A stretch of 9,892 nucleotides of DNA from Actinomycetes bacterium (GCA_023457615.1 JAEWKY010000283.1:1-9892), one strand, 5' to 3'. Counted from the stretch's first letter, positions 1 through 5,994 are shown. Numbers and translations: made by a program. Notes: a model not told the origin generated them from the letters alone.

Positions 1-63
1 GTGCGACGTCGTGAAGACGTCGCCGACGAGGGCCTCGGGCAGGGCAGCGGGACGATGGGGCAT
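1..63 (-). CDS. 5' end of an unidentified gene, cut by the left edge
   Basis: Read on the minus strand from an ATG at 63, the frame stays open to the window edge and gives 21 residues beginning MPHRPAALPEALVGD. Codon use is G/C-ending like the neighbours. The Pro/Arg-rich opening followed by a short LPEAL-type segment resembles the start of actinobacterial proteins that have an AbiEi-like N-terminal domain, sometimes with DUF559. That is a weak resemblance from memory, not an identification. No clear Shine-Dalgarno lies upstream. The frame is also open further upstream, so the start is uncertain. The gene lies downstream of, and on the same strand as, the DsbA-like gene, but the hairpin at 123-169 separates them, so it is probably a separate transcription unit. 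Confidence 0.4.
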   Translation of the reverse strand, partial: MPHRPAALPEALVGDVFTTSH

Positions 64-122
64 GTCGGTCAGCGTGCCGGGCCACGACGGCGGGCGGGTC
101 GGCGCCGCCGCGAACTGCTGTA

Positions 123-169
123 TGCCCGAACGCGCCCCATCCTGTGGAGGGATGGGGCGCTTTCGGGCA
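123..169. terminator. strong palindrome, probable terminator of the VKOR-DsbA unit
   Basis: Positions 123-142 pair with 150-169: 8 bp, one C/T mismatch (131/161), then 11 bp, closing a 7-nt loop (143-149). It starts 28 bp beyond the stop codon of the DsbA-like gene, which is where a terminator is expected. There is no U-run, which is common for actinobacterial terminators. The outer arm, with core TTTGCCCGAAA on the minus strand, is shared with the palindrome at 9047-9105, so this looks like a repeated element as well as a terminator. The structure is seen directly; the terminator role is inferred. Confidence 0.7.
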
Positions 170-197
170 AATAGCCGCTGTTGCCGCTGGTGCGGAA

Positions 198-1100
198 CTA
201 CGGCGTCGGCGTCGGGCTCGGCGTGGGGTCGGACTCCGCGTCGGAACCCTCGCGCACCGACTCGACGAACGCGAGGAACGCCATCGGGTCGTCGAGCGCG
301 CCCTGGTAGCGCGTGCCGTTCACGAGGATGGTCGGCGTGCCCGTGACGCGCTCCTCCTCGGTGTTCGGCAGCGGACCGGTGAAGGCCCGCGTGCTCGCGG
401 CCTCGACCCAGCCCTTGAACTCCTCGCCGCCGATGCACGACTCGACGCGCGGCTCGGTGACGCCGGCGCCCTTCACGAGCTCGACGATCTCGCCGTTGGT
501 GAGGCCGTTGCCCGTCTCGGCGGGCTGCTGCTCGAAGAACGCCGTGCTGACGTCGAGGAACGCCGTCGGCTCGTAGGCCGCGACGCACGCCGCCGCGTTG
601 GCGGAGCGGGCCGAGTACCGGTCGCCGAGGAACTGGTTGCGCAGCAGGTTCACCGGGTGCACCTCGAGGGTGGCTTCGCCGGAGGCCACGAGCTGCTCGA
701 TCTGCGCGGCGTTCGTCGTCTCGAACAGGGCGCAGTAGGGGCAGCCGAAGTCGAGGTAGCTGACGATCCGCACGGGCGCGTCGTACGCCTCGGGGTCGGT
801 CGCGATCGGGTCCTCGTCGGCGTCGAGCGCGGGCGTGGAGACGACCTTCGCCTCGCCGTCGGAGCCGCGGAAGAGCACGCCGTCCGACGCCATGTTCACC
901 GGGCCGGGACCCTCCGGCCGCGTCGCCAGCCAGATGCCGCCGCCGATCGCGGCGAGCAGGGCGACGACGCCGACGGTCGCGCCGACGCGGATCAGGATGC
1001 GGTTGCGGGCCTGCGCCTTGAGTCGCTTCTCGCGCTCGGCACGCGCCATCTCGCGCGCGATCTCGCGCTTCTGATCCTTGGTGAGACGTTCCTGGGCCAC
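198..1100 (-). CDS. membrane-anchored DsbA-like thiol oxidoreductase (thioredoxin fold)
   Basis: This is a predicted extracytoplasmic disulfide oxidase of the DsbA/thioredoxin family, about 300 aa. In order it has a charged cytoplasmic N-terminus rich in Lys/Arg/Glu (residues 1-34), one transmembrane anchor (about 35-59), a linker, and a thioredoxin-type domain with CPYC active site (Cys120, Cys123; context FGCPYC). The cis-proline loop is GTPT (Pro256). Two further cysteines (172 and 222) may form a structural disulfide. The tail is rich in Pro/Thr/Ser. Start choice: a TTG at 1109 is possible, but an AAGG lies directly against it. The same AAGG lies 9 nt before the GTG at 1100, which gives MAQERLTKDQKR, so GTG is preferred. 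It lies 55 bp downstream of the VKOR gene on the same strand, a likely operon in which VKOR reoxidises this protein. The family is secure; the substrates are unknown. Confidence 0.9.
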   Translation of the reverse strand: MAQERLTKDQKREIAREMARAEREKRLKAQARNRILIRVGATVGVVALLAAIGGGIWLATRPEGPGPVNMASDGVLFRGSDGEAKVVSTPALDADEDPIATDPEAYDAPVRIVSYLDFGCPYCALFETTNAAQIEQLVASGEATLEVHPVNLLRNQFLGDRYSARSANAAACVAAYEPTAFLDVSTAFFEQQPAETGNGLTNGEIVELVKGAGVTEPRVESCIGGEEFKGWVEAASTRAFTGPLPNTEEERVTGTPTILVNGTRYQGALDDPMAFLAFVESVREGSDAESDPTPSPTPTP

Positions 1101-1122
1101 GGTCGGCAACCTTATCGGGTGA

Positions 1123-1144
1123 GTTCTCTGGATTCGCCGAGAAC
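1123..1144 (-). other. small intercistronic hairpin between the VKOR and DsbA-like genes
   Basis: The 6-bp arms at 1123-1128 and 1139-1144 are exact inverted copies (GTTCTC / GAGAAC) around a 10-nt loop. They lie in the 55-bp gap between the two genes. It is too weak for a convincing terminator. It could be an mRNA processing or stability element, or chance. Confidence 0.3.
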
Positions 1145-1155
1145 GGCGGTGCGGC

Positions 1156-1764
1156 TCAGAGCGATCCGACGGCGAGGTGCGTGATGATGTCGAGCTGCAG
1201 CTGGATGAGGAGGAGCACGATCGCGTAGCTGACGATCGTCAGCGGGATCGCCCAGGCGCGCAGGACGCGCCCGAGGGGCACGAGCGCCGCGCCGAACACC
1301 CCGGAGGCGGCGTTGCGCGCGGTGACGATCCAGAACAGGGGGATCGTGACCGACCAGACGAGCATGCACCACGGGCACAGCGTGCCGAGCACGTAGAGGC
1401 TCTGCGAGATGAGCCAGATCACGAAGGCGAGGGCGCCCGCGAGCCCGAGGTTGAACAGGCTCCAGAACCAGCGGTCGAATCGGGCTCCGGCGAGCAGACC
1501 GACGCCGACCGCGATCGGGGCGACGAAGCCGCCGAGTCCGAGGAGCGGATTGGGGAACCCGAACACGGCGCCCTGCGGCGAGGAGAGGTTCGCGCCGCAC
1601 TGCACGATGAGGCTGAAGTTGCAGTCGAGGTCGGCCTGCGGGTTCTCGAGCAGCAGGAACTTGTCGACGGTGAGCGCGAAGGCCGCCCACCAGCCGAGCG
1701 CCCCGGCCACGATGAGGAAGATCGCGAGGGCGAGCGGGCGACGCGGGGTGTCGGTGTCGGGCAC
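1156..1764 (-). CDS. vitamin K epoxide reductase (VKOR) family membrane oxidoreductase
   Basis: VKOR-family proteins take electrons from DsbA-type partners and pass them to quinone, replacing DsbB in most actinobacteria. This protein is about 202 aa and hydrophobic, with about five membrane helices. In this numbering, two loop cysteines (Cys48 and Cys56, in DLDCNFS and VQCGAN) form the partner-facing pair, and CPWC (Cys130, Cys133) at the start of a later helix is the quinone-proximal redox centre. The FGFPNPLLGL segment after the loop is typical of the family. Start: the GTG at 1764 follows a GATAAT by 6 nt and fits a leaderless message. An in-frame GTG at 1782 is the alternative; it would make the GAT AAT part of the coding sequence, although AAT is a rare codon here. 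The frame is open to 1992, but that extension looks non-coding. The gene is upstream of and co-directional with the DsbA-like gene. Confidence 0.9.
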   Translation of the reverse strand: MPDTDTPRRPLALAIFLIVAGALGWWAAFALTVDKFLLLENPQADLDCNFSLIVQCGANLSSPQGAVFGFPNPLLGLGGFVAPIAVGVGLLAGARFDRWFWSLFNLGLAGALAFVIWLISQSLYVLGTLCPWCMLVWSVTIPLFWIVTARNAASGVFGAALVPLGRVLRAWAIPLTIVSYAIVLLLIQLQLDIITHLAVGSL

Positions 1765-1770
1765 GAGACG

Positions 1771-1776
1771 ATTATC
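1771..1776 (-). promoter_or_regulatory. candidate -10 element for a leaderless VKOR-dsbA transcript
   Basis: On the minus strand this reads GATAAT, a 5-of-6 match to the sigma-70/SigA -10 consensus, followed by exactly 6 nt and then the GTG at 1764. That places the expected transcription start on or next to the start codon. No good -35 is seen 17-18 bp upstream. The motif is directly visible; the promoter function is inferred. Confidence 0.45.
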
Positions 1777-1836
1777 GGACACGGCGTCCGTGCGCACGTC
1801 GGGGATGTCGATGAGTGGGATGAAGCGCGCGCGTGC

Positions 1837-1842
1837 GATACT
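1837..1842 (+). promoter_or_regulatory. possible rne -10 element
   Basis: GATACT matches the -10 consensus at four of six positions, and the GC-rich surroundings make an AT-containing hexamer stand out. Transcription would start near 1849, just before the hairpin at 1854. No recognisable -35 hexamer lies 17-19 bp upstream, so this is tentative. Confidence 0.3.
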
Positions 1843-1853
1843 GGACCGCAAGC

Positions 1854-1874
1854 CGACCGGGCCGCGCCCGGTCG
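1854..1874 (+). promoter_or_regulatory. GC-rich hairpin in the rne 5' leader
   Basis: A perfect 9-bp stem (1854-1862 with 1866-1874) encloses a 3-nt loop, CGC. If transcription starts near 1849 the stem sits almost at the 5' end of the rne message, a position that in other bacteria can protect mRNA from 5'-end-dependent RNase E attack. The 3' arm can also pair with 1892-1898 or with 1903-1910, so alternative folds exist. The pairing is directly readable; a role in rne autoregulation is inferred. Confidence 0.45.
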
Positions 1875-2107
1875 CACACCAGAGAAGCTTTCCGGGCGAC
1901 AAGACCGGGCCACGAGTGCCGAGCAGTTCGCGCACCGTGTCGGATGCCAGTTCCGAACGCGCAGTGAGAGTGCGCAGGTGGACACACCGCACCGTTCAGG
2001 GGAACGGCGGCCACCATCCAGAAGAGTTCGCGGGATCGCCGAGGCGGCCCGCACGAGTAGTCCGGCGGGCGGCGCGGCTCCCCATCCGGTCGAGGAGTGC
2101 ACCAGCG

Positions 2108-4450
2108 ATGGTGAAGAAGTCAGAGCCCAAGAGCGCCACTGCTCACGTGTCCGCGGACCTCGAGACCGGCCTCGTTCCGGTCGAGGAGACGACGGAGAAG
2201 CCGAAGAGGTCGCGGAAGAAGGCGGCCGAGGCCGAGGGTCAGGATGCCCCCGCGGCGTCCGAGAAGAAGAAGGCGGCTCCCCGGAAGGCGGCCCGCGGTC
2301 GCGACGACGCGGCCACGGTCGCCGAGACGCCGACGTCCGACGCCGCCGTCGCCCAGGCGGCGCCCAGCGCGTTCTCCCTCCTGTTCCAGGCGCCGCCCAC
2401 CCCCACCCCGGTGATCTCCGACGGGCCGGACGACTCCGATCCCGACGCGCCGTCGGCATCCTCGCGTCGCCGCAGCCGTCGGCGCTCGGGCGAGGCCCCG
2501 CGCGACGGCGAGGACGCCCCCAATACGACGGTGCGCGTGCGCCAGCCGCGTCAGGCCCCGGTCATCACCGAGCCGCAGCGCGTGAAGGGCTCCACGCGTC
2601 TCGAGGCGAAGAAGCAGCGTCGCCGCGACGGTCGCGACGCGGGTCGCCGCCGCCCGGTCATCACCGAGGCCGAGTTCCTCGCGCGCCGCGAGAGCGTCGA
2701 CCGCGTGATGATCGTGCGGTCGAAGTTCGGCCGCATCCAGATCGCCGTGCTCGAGGACGGCGTGCTCGTCGAGCACTACGTCGCGCGCGCCCAGGATGCG
2801 AGCCTCATCGGCAACGTCTATCTCGGTCGCGTGCAGAACGTGCTGCCCTCGATGGAGGCCGCGTTCGTCGACATCGGGCGCGGGCGCAACGCCGTGCTCT
2901 ACGCCGGCGAGGTCGACTGGGAGGCCGCCGCGGCCGCCTCCGAGGGCGACGGCAGCAAGAACCAGGCCCGCAAGATCGAGCTCGCGCTCAAGCCGGGCGA
3001 CAAGGTGCTCGTGCAGGTCACGAAGGACCCGGTCGGCCACAAGGGCGCGCGTCTGACGAGCCAGGTCTCGCTGCCCGGTCGCTACCTCGTCTACGTGCCC
3101 AACGGCTCGATGAACGGCATCAGCCGCAAGCTGCCCGACACGGAGCGCGCGCGCCTGAAGAAGATCCTCAAGGAGGTGCTGCCCGACGAGAACGGCGTCA
3201 TCGTGCGCACCGCCGCGGAGGGCGCGACCGAGGAGCAGCTCACGCTCGACGTGCAGCGCCTGCTCTCGCAGTGGGCCGAGATCGAGCGGGCCGTCGAGAC
3301 GCAGTCGGCCCCCTACCTGCTGCACAGCGAGCCCGACCTGCTGCTCAAGATCGTGCGGGATGTCTTCAACGAGGACTTCCACAAGCTGGTCATCGAGGGC
3401 GACGACGCCCTCGACACGATCTCGTCGTACCTCGGCGCCGTCGCGCCCGACCTCGTGGAGCGCGTCGAGAAGTACGAGAACGACCGCGACTCGTTCGACG
3501 AGTACCGGGTCTCCGAGCAGATCGACAAGGCCCTCGAGCGGAAGGTGTGGCTGCCGTCCGGCGGTTCGCTCATCATCGACCGCACCGAGGCGATGACGGT
3601 CGTCGACGTCAACACCGGCAAGTTCGTGGGCTCCGGCGGCAACCTCGAGGAGACCGTCACGCGCAACAACCTCGAGGCCGCCGAGGAGATCGTGCGTCAG
3701 CTGCGGTTGCGCGACATCGGCGGCATCATCGTCGTGGACTTCATCGACATGGTGCTCGAGTCGAACCGCGACCTCGTGCTGCGCCGACTGGTCGAGTGCC
3801 TGAGTCGCGACCGCACGAAGCACCAGGTCGCCGAGGTGACGTCGCTCGGGCTCGTGCAGATGACCCGCAAGAAGCTCGGTCTCGGGCTGCTCGAGTCGTT
3901 CAGCGAGAACTGCGAGCACTGCGCCGGCCGCGGGCTCATCGTGCACCACGACCCGGTGTTCAAGCACCGCGCGCCGAGCGAGGGCTCCTCGAACGGCGGT
4001 GGCACCTCGGGCGGCACGTCGCGCAGCCGACGCGGTCGCGGCGGCAGCGGCGGAGGCGGCACCCCGCCGGCGAACTCGGGCGTCAAGAACGGCGTCGGCG
4101 GAGCCGGCACGCACGCGATCACCGAGGACGTCAAGAACGCCCTGGCTCAGATCGCGAAGAGCACCGTGCACACCGAGGGCGAGGGCGCCTCCGCGGAGTC
4201 GGCGTCGTCCGAGGGGGCGACGGCCGAGCGGGTCGCGGTCGCGGCGGCCGAGACCGCGGTCGAGATCCTCGACATCCCCGTGCCCAAGGCGTCGCGCTCG
4301 TCGCGTCGCGTCAGCACGCAGGACGCCGAGAACATCCTCGGCTCGGTGCTCGAGGCGCTCCCGGAGCCGAAGCCCGCCGGACGCGGTCGTCGTGGCTCGC
4401 GCCGCGCGACGAGCTCGGGCACCGCCGAGTCGGCGCCCGCCGCGGAGTGA
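2108..4450 (+). CDS. rne: ribonuclease E/G family endoribonuclease
   Basis: This is a 780-aa endoribonuclease that makes the main cuts in rRNA maturation and mRNA decay. The catalytic core is central (about 198-615), as in mycobacterial RNase E. It has an S1 RNA-binding domain (about 205-320, with an Ala/Glu-rich insert near 270-285), the 5'-sensor and RNase H-like region, then the DNase I-like catalytic region with the metal-binding aspartates in VVDVN (Asp500) and IVVDF (Asp544). A zinc-link CEHC (Cys602, Cys605) follows, the tetramerisation motif of RNase E. Residues 1-195 and 616-780 are low-complexity Lys/Arg/Ala/Ser/Gly-rich extensions, probably disordered RNA- and partner-binding arms, including a GRGGSGGGG stretch near 643-651. 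Start: the ATG at 2108 with GAGGAG 10 nt upstream. It probably has its own structured leader. The neighbouring rplU-rpmA-obg-proB order supports the assignment. Confidence 0.96.
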   Translation: MVKKSEPKSATAHVSADLETGLVPVEETTEKPKRSRKKAAEAEGQDAPAASEKKKAAPRKAARGRDDAATVAETPTSDAAVAQAAPSAFSLLFQAPPTPTPVISDGPDDSDPDAPSASSRRRSRRRSGEAPRDGEDAPNTTVRVRQPRQAPVITEPQRVKGSTRLEAKKQRRRDGRDAGRRRPVITEAEFLARRESVDRVMIVRSKFGRIQIAVLEDGVLVEHYVARAQDASLIGNVYLGRVQNVLPSMEAAFVDIGRGRNAVLYAGEVDWEAAAAASEGDGSKNQARKIELALKPGDKVLVQVTKDPVGHKGARLTSQVSLPGRYLVYVPNGSMNGISRKLPDTERARLKKILKEVLPDENGVIVRTAAEGATEEQLTLDVQRLLSQWAEIERAVETQSAPYLLHSEPDLLLKIVRDVFNEDFHKLVIEGDDALDTISSYLGAVAPDLVERVEKYENDRDSFDEYRVSEQIDKALERKVWLPSGGSLIIDRTEAMTVVDVNTGKFVGSGGNLEETVTRNNLEAAEEIVRQLRLRDIGGIIVVDFIDMVLESNRDLVLRRLVECLSRDRTKHQVAEVTSLGLVQMTRKKLGLGLLESFSENCEHCAGRGLIVHHDPVFKHRAPSEGSSNGGGTSGGTSRSRRGRGGSGGGGTPPANSGVKNGVGGAGTHAITEDVKNALAQIAKSTVHTEGEGASAESASSEGATAERVAVAAAETAVEILDIPVPKASRSSRRVSTQDAENILGSVLEALPEPKPAGRGRRGSRRATSSGTAESAPAAE

Positions 4451-4469
4451 CCCGGGGGAGGATGGACGC

Positions 4470-5126
4470 GTGACCGACGCACCGCCGCCCCCGCCGGGCG
4501 ACCCGATCCCGCCGAGCGACCAGATCTTCATCCCGGCCGGCACGCAGCCGGCTGCAACGCCCCCGGAGTCGCACCTGCCGCCGTACGGGTCCGCTCCGGT
4601 CGGCGCGGCGACCCGCAGCCCCGTGCTGCTCCTCGTCGTCGGCGTGGCCGCGATCGTCGCGCTCGTCGCCAACTCGATCGGTCTCGTCGGATTCCCGGGC
4701 AACGCGCCCGTCGAGATGCTCTACGCCCTCGGCATCGGCGTCGACCTCATCGCGATCGCCGTCACGTGCGGCATCGGCTTCGCGCTCTCGCGCCGCGGCT
4801 ACCCGCTGCGGTCGCAGACGCCGGTCGCGATCGTCGCCGTCCTCCTCGCCGGCGTCGCGCTGCTCGCGTGGATCTGGTTCGGCGGCGTCGGCTCGATCGT
4901 CGAGCTCATCCCGCCCGACCGCGGCCGGTACATGTACGCGAGCGGCGGCCTCTTCTACGCGGGCGCGCCGTGGGTGCTCGCCGTGATCTTCGGCGCCCAC
5001 GCCTTCCGGCGCGGCGGCGCCGCGCGCAACAACGTGCTCGCCCTCGTGGCGCTCGCCGTGCCGGCCGTGCTCGTGACCTACGCGGTGGTCTCGTCGGTCA
5101 TCTACGGGCTCGGGCTCACCGACTGA
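4470..5126 (+). CDS. membrane protein of unknown function, five predicted helices
   Basis: I do not recognise a named family. The 218-aa product begins with a GTG start that has an excellent Shine-Dalgarno (GGAGGA at 4457-4462) 7 nt upstream, and lies 19 bp after the rne stop, so it is probably cotranscribed with rne. Residues 1-48 are Pro-rich and soluble (PPPPPG, IPPSD, LPPYG). They are followed by about five hydrophobic segments at 51-74, 82-107, 117-139, 159-179 and 188-214, with short polar loops such as RRGYPLRSQ and FRRGGAARNN. The layout of a proline-rich cytoplasmic head plus a small multi-helix membrane domain recalls the DUF4190-type actinobacterial proteins, but no diagnostic motif is seen. 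Its 3' end overlaps the DUF4031 gene tail-to-tail by 11 bp. Confidence 0.85.
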   Translation: MTDAPPPPPGDPIPPSDQIFIPAGTQPAATPPESHLPPYGSAPVGAATRSPVLLLVVGVAAIVALVANSIGLVGFPGNAPVEMLYALGIGVDLIAIAVTCGIGFALSRRGYPLRSQTPVAIVAVLLAGVALLAWIWFGGVGSIVELIPPDRGRYMYASGGLFYAGAPWVLAVIFGAHAFRRGGAARNNVLALVALAVPAVLVTYAVVSSVIYGLGLTD

Positions 5127-5403
5127 CGTCCTCCGCGCGGTAGCGCTTGTCGCGCTGGCGCACGCGCAACCCCGCCACCTGGAGTCGTCGCAGCAGCTCT
5201 CGGCTGGTCACCGGCACCGCGCCGCGCGCGACGAGGTCGTCCCAGGAGCGCTGCGGCACGTCGTAGTGGTCGTGGTCGAAGCCGCGCGGCGGGATGCCCG
5301 CCGCCTCCGCGAAGGCGTGCAGCTCGTCGAGGGAGGTGTCGCTCACGAGGTGCGCCCAGACGGTGCCGTGCGCGGGCCACTGCGGCTCGTCGATGAGGAT
5401 CAC
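5116..5403 (-). CDS. DUF4031 domain protein
   Basis: A 95-aa protein that is DUF4031 along its whole length. It opens VILIDEPQWPAHGT, followed by WAHLVSD, an ELHAFAEAAGIP segment and GFDHDHYDVP, then an ELLRRL helix and a basic end (RQRDKRYR). The family is widespread in actinobacteria and I know of no established function. The clustered His/Asp residues (Asp43, His44, Asp45, His46, Asp48) together with the Trp-Pro-x-His of the N-terminus could form a metal or nucleotide site, which is only a suggestion. Start: the GTG at 5403 begins exactly at the conserved N-terminus. No Shine-Dalgarno precedes it, so the message may be leaderless. It is divergent from the gene at 5422 across 18 bp, and its stop lies inside the 3' end of the gene at 4470. 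Confidence 0.88.
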   Translation of the reverse strand: MILIDEPQWPAHGTVWAHLVSDTSLDELHAFAEAAGIPPRGFDHDHYDVPQRSWDDLVARGAVPVTSRELLRRLQVAGLRVRQRDKRYRAEDVSR

Positions 5404-5409
5404 GCTGGC

Positions 5410-5415
5410 TAGTCT
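5410..5415 (+). promoter_or_regulatory. candidate -10 element for the leaderless gene at 5422
   Basis: TAGTCT fits the TANNNT form of the actinobacterial -10 and is followed by 6 nt and then the ATG at 5422, the spacing expected for a leaderless transcript. The opposite strand reads CAGACT at 5411-5416, 7 nt before the DUF4031 GTG, so both genes may use overlapping divergent -10 boxes. No clear -35 is seen on either strand. Confidence 0.4.
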
Positions 5416-5421
5416 GACGGC

Positions 5422-5994
5422 ATGACCGACGATCTCGCTCGCGCGATCCAGCGGCCCGGCGCGTTGCCGCCGTTCCTCACCGCGGTCGGCATCTTCGTCA
5501 CGCTCGTCGTGCTGGGCTTCCTCGGCACGGCGCTCTCCGCCCTGTCGACGACCGTGCAGGCCGACCTCCCGCTCGGGTTCTTCGGCCGGCTGTGGTTCGC
5601 GCAGCTGATCTGGGGTCTCGCCGGTCCGCTGCCGATCGCGCTCGGCGCGTTCCTCTGCTTCTGGCAGATCGCGCCGATCGCCCCGAACCTCCGGCTCGCG
5701 CACGTCGTCACCCGCGCCCTGCTCGCGGGCCTCGCCGGCACGCTGCTGCTGTTCGTGCTCGGCCTCGTGCTCACCTTCGTGCTCTGGCTGCTCGCGCTCG
5801 CGGGGCTGGACGGAGACGGCGAGCTCTTCGGGGCGGACGGCCCCGCGGAGGTCGTGCTGCCGCTGCTGTTCCAGTCGCTCGCGACGCTGCTGCAGGTGCT
5901 CCCGGTGCTCGTGCTGGGTGCCGTGCTGCTGTGGGGATGGCTGCAGCGGCATCCCCCGAAGGTGGTGGCGAAGGGCACTCTCGACGAGGTTTGA
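5422..5994 (+). CDS. membrane protein of unknown function, four predicted helices
   Basis: I do not recognise this 190-aa protein beyond its membrane character. After a short polar N-terminus (MTDDLARAIQRPG), hydrophobic stretches at about 18-43, 57-82, 97-128 and 147-174 suggest four helices. A short acidic/polar loop (GLDGDGELFGADG) lies at 128-140 and a polar tail at 175-190. There are no enzymatic motifs, and one cysteine. The ATG has no Shine-Dalgarno; a TAGTCT 6 nt upstream suggests a leaderless message. Its TGA stop at 5992-5994 overlaps the -35 of the rplU promoter, so the two units are tightly packed. It may be a lineage-specific gene carried within the rne-rplU interval; the coding call is supported by clean hydrophobic periodicity and G/C-ending codon use. 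Confidence 0.85.
   Translation: MTDDLARAIQRPGALPPFLTAVGIFVTLVVLGFLGTALSALSTTVQADLPLGFFGRLWFAQLIWGLAGPLPIALGAFLCFWQIAPIAPNLRLAHVVTRALLAGLAGTLLLFVLGLVLTFVLWLLALAGLDGDGELFGADGPAEVVLPLLFQSLATLLQVLPVLVLGAVLLWGWLQRHPPKVVAKGTLDEV

Larger units (their letters stand above)
1765..2107. other. divergent intergenic region with the rne leader
   Basis: These 343 bp lie between the VKOR start and the RNase E start. I find no convincing gene. Both the VKOR frame and the RNase E frame happen to remain open across it, but the translations are low-quality Arg/Ser/Pro-rich sequence. It holds the VKOR -10 (1771-1776), a possible plus-strand -10 GATACT at 1837-1842, a tight hairpin at 1854-1874 with competing partners at 1892-1898 and 1903-1910, and a smaller hairpin at 1992-2007 (arms CCGTTC/GAACGG around a 4-nt loop). 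A Shine-Dalgarno GAGGAG at 2092-2097 lies 10 nt before the rne ATG. If the GATACT promoter is used, the rne 5' UTR would be about 260 nt. Confidence 0.6.

Noticed and set aside
144..1184. 346-codon plus-strand frame antisense to the DsbA-like gene
   Set aside because: It is a shadow frame: the minus strand carries a CPYC thioredoxin-fold protein with clear motifs, and this translation has none.
1765..1992. N-terminal extension of VKOR to an ATG at 1992
   Set aside because: The extra 76 residues have no membrane or family character, would contain the GATAAT promoter-like motif, and would make the protein longer than usual for the family.
1409..2107. Upstream in-frame extension of RNase E
   Set aside because: The frame is open but the translation lacks conservation-like features and runs antisense through VKOR. 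The ATG at 2108 has a good Shine-Dalgarno.
1177..4473. 1098-codon plus-strand frame overlapping VKOR and RNase E
   Set aside because: Its sequence is dominated by Arg/Gly/Ala/Pro repeats, typical of an off-frame reading of GC-rich genes, and it overlaps two well-supported genes.
4454..4500. Start of the 4470 gene at the upstream ATG at 4462
   Set aside because: The ATG at 4462-4464 is in a different frame from the membrane protein. The GTG at 4470 is in frame and correctly spaced from GGAGGA.
2120..4702. 860-codon open frame on the minus strand, antisense to RNase E
   Set aside because: Its translation is Arg/Leu/Asp-rich and without family resemblance. Long antisense frames are normal opposite high-GC genes, and RNase E is certain on the plus strand.
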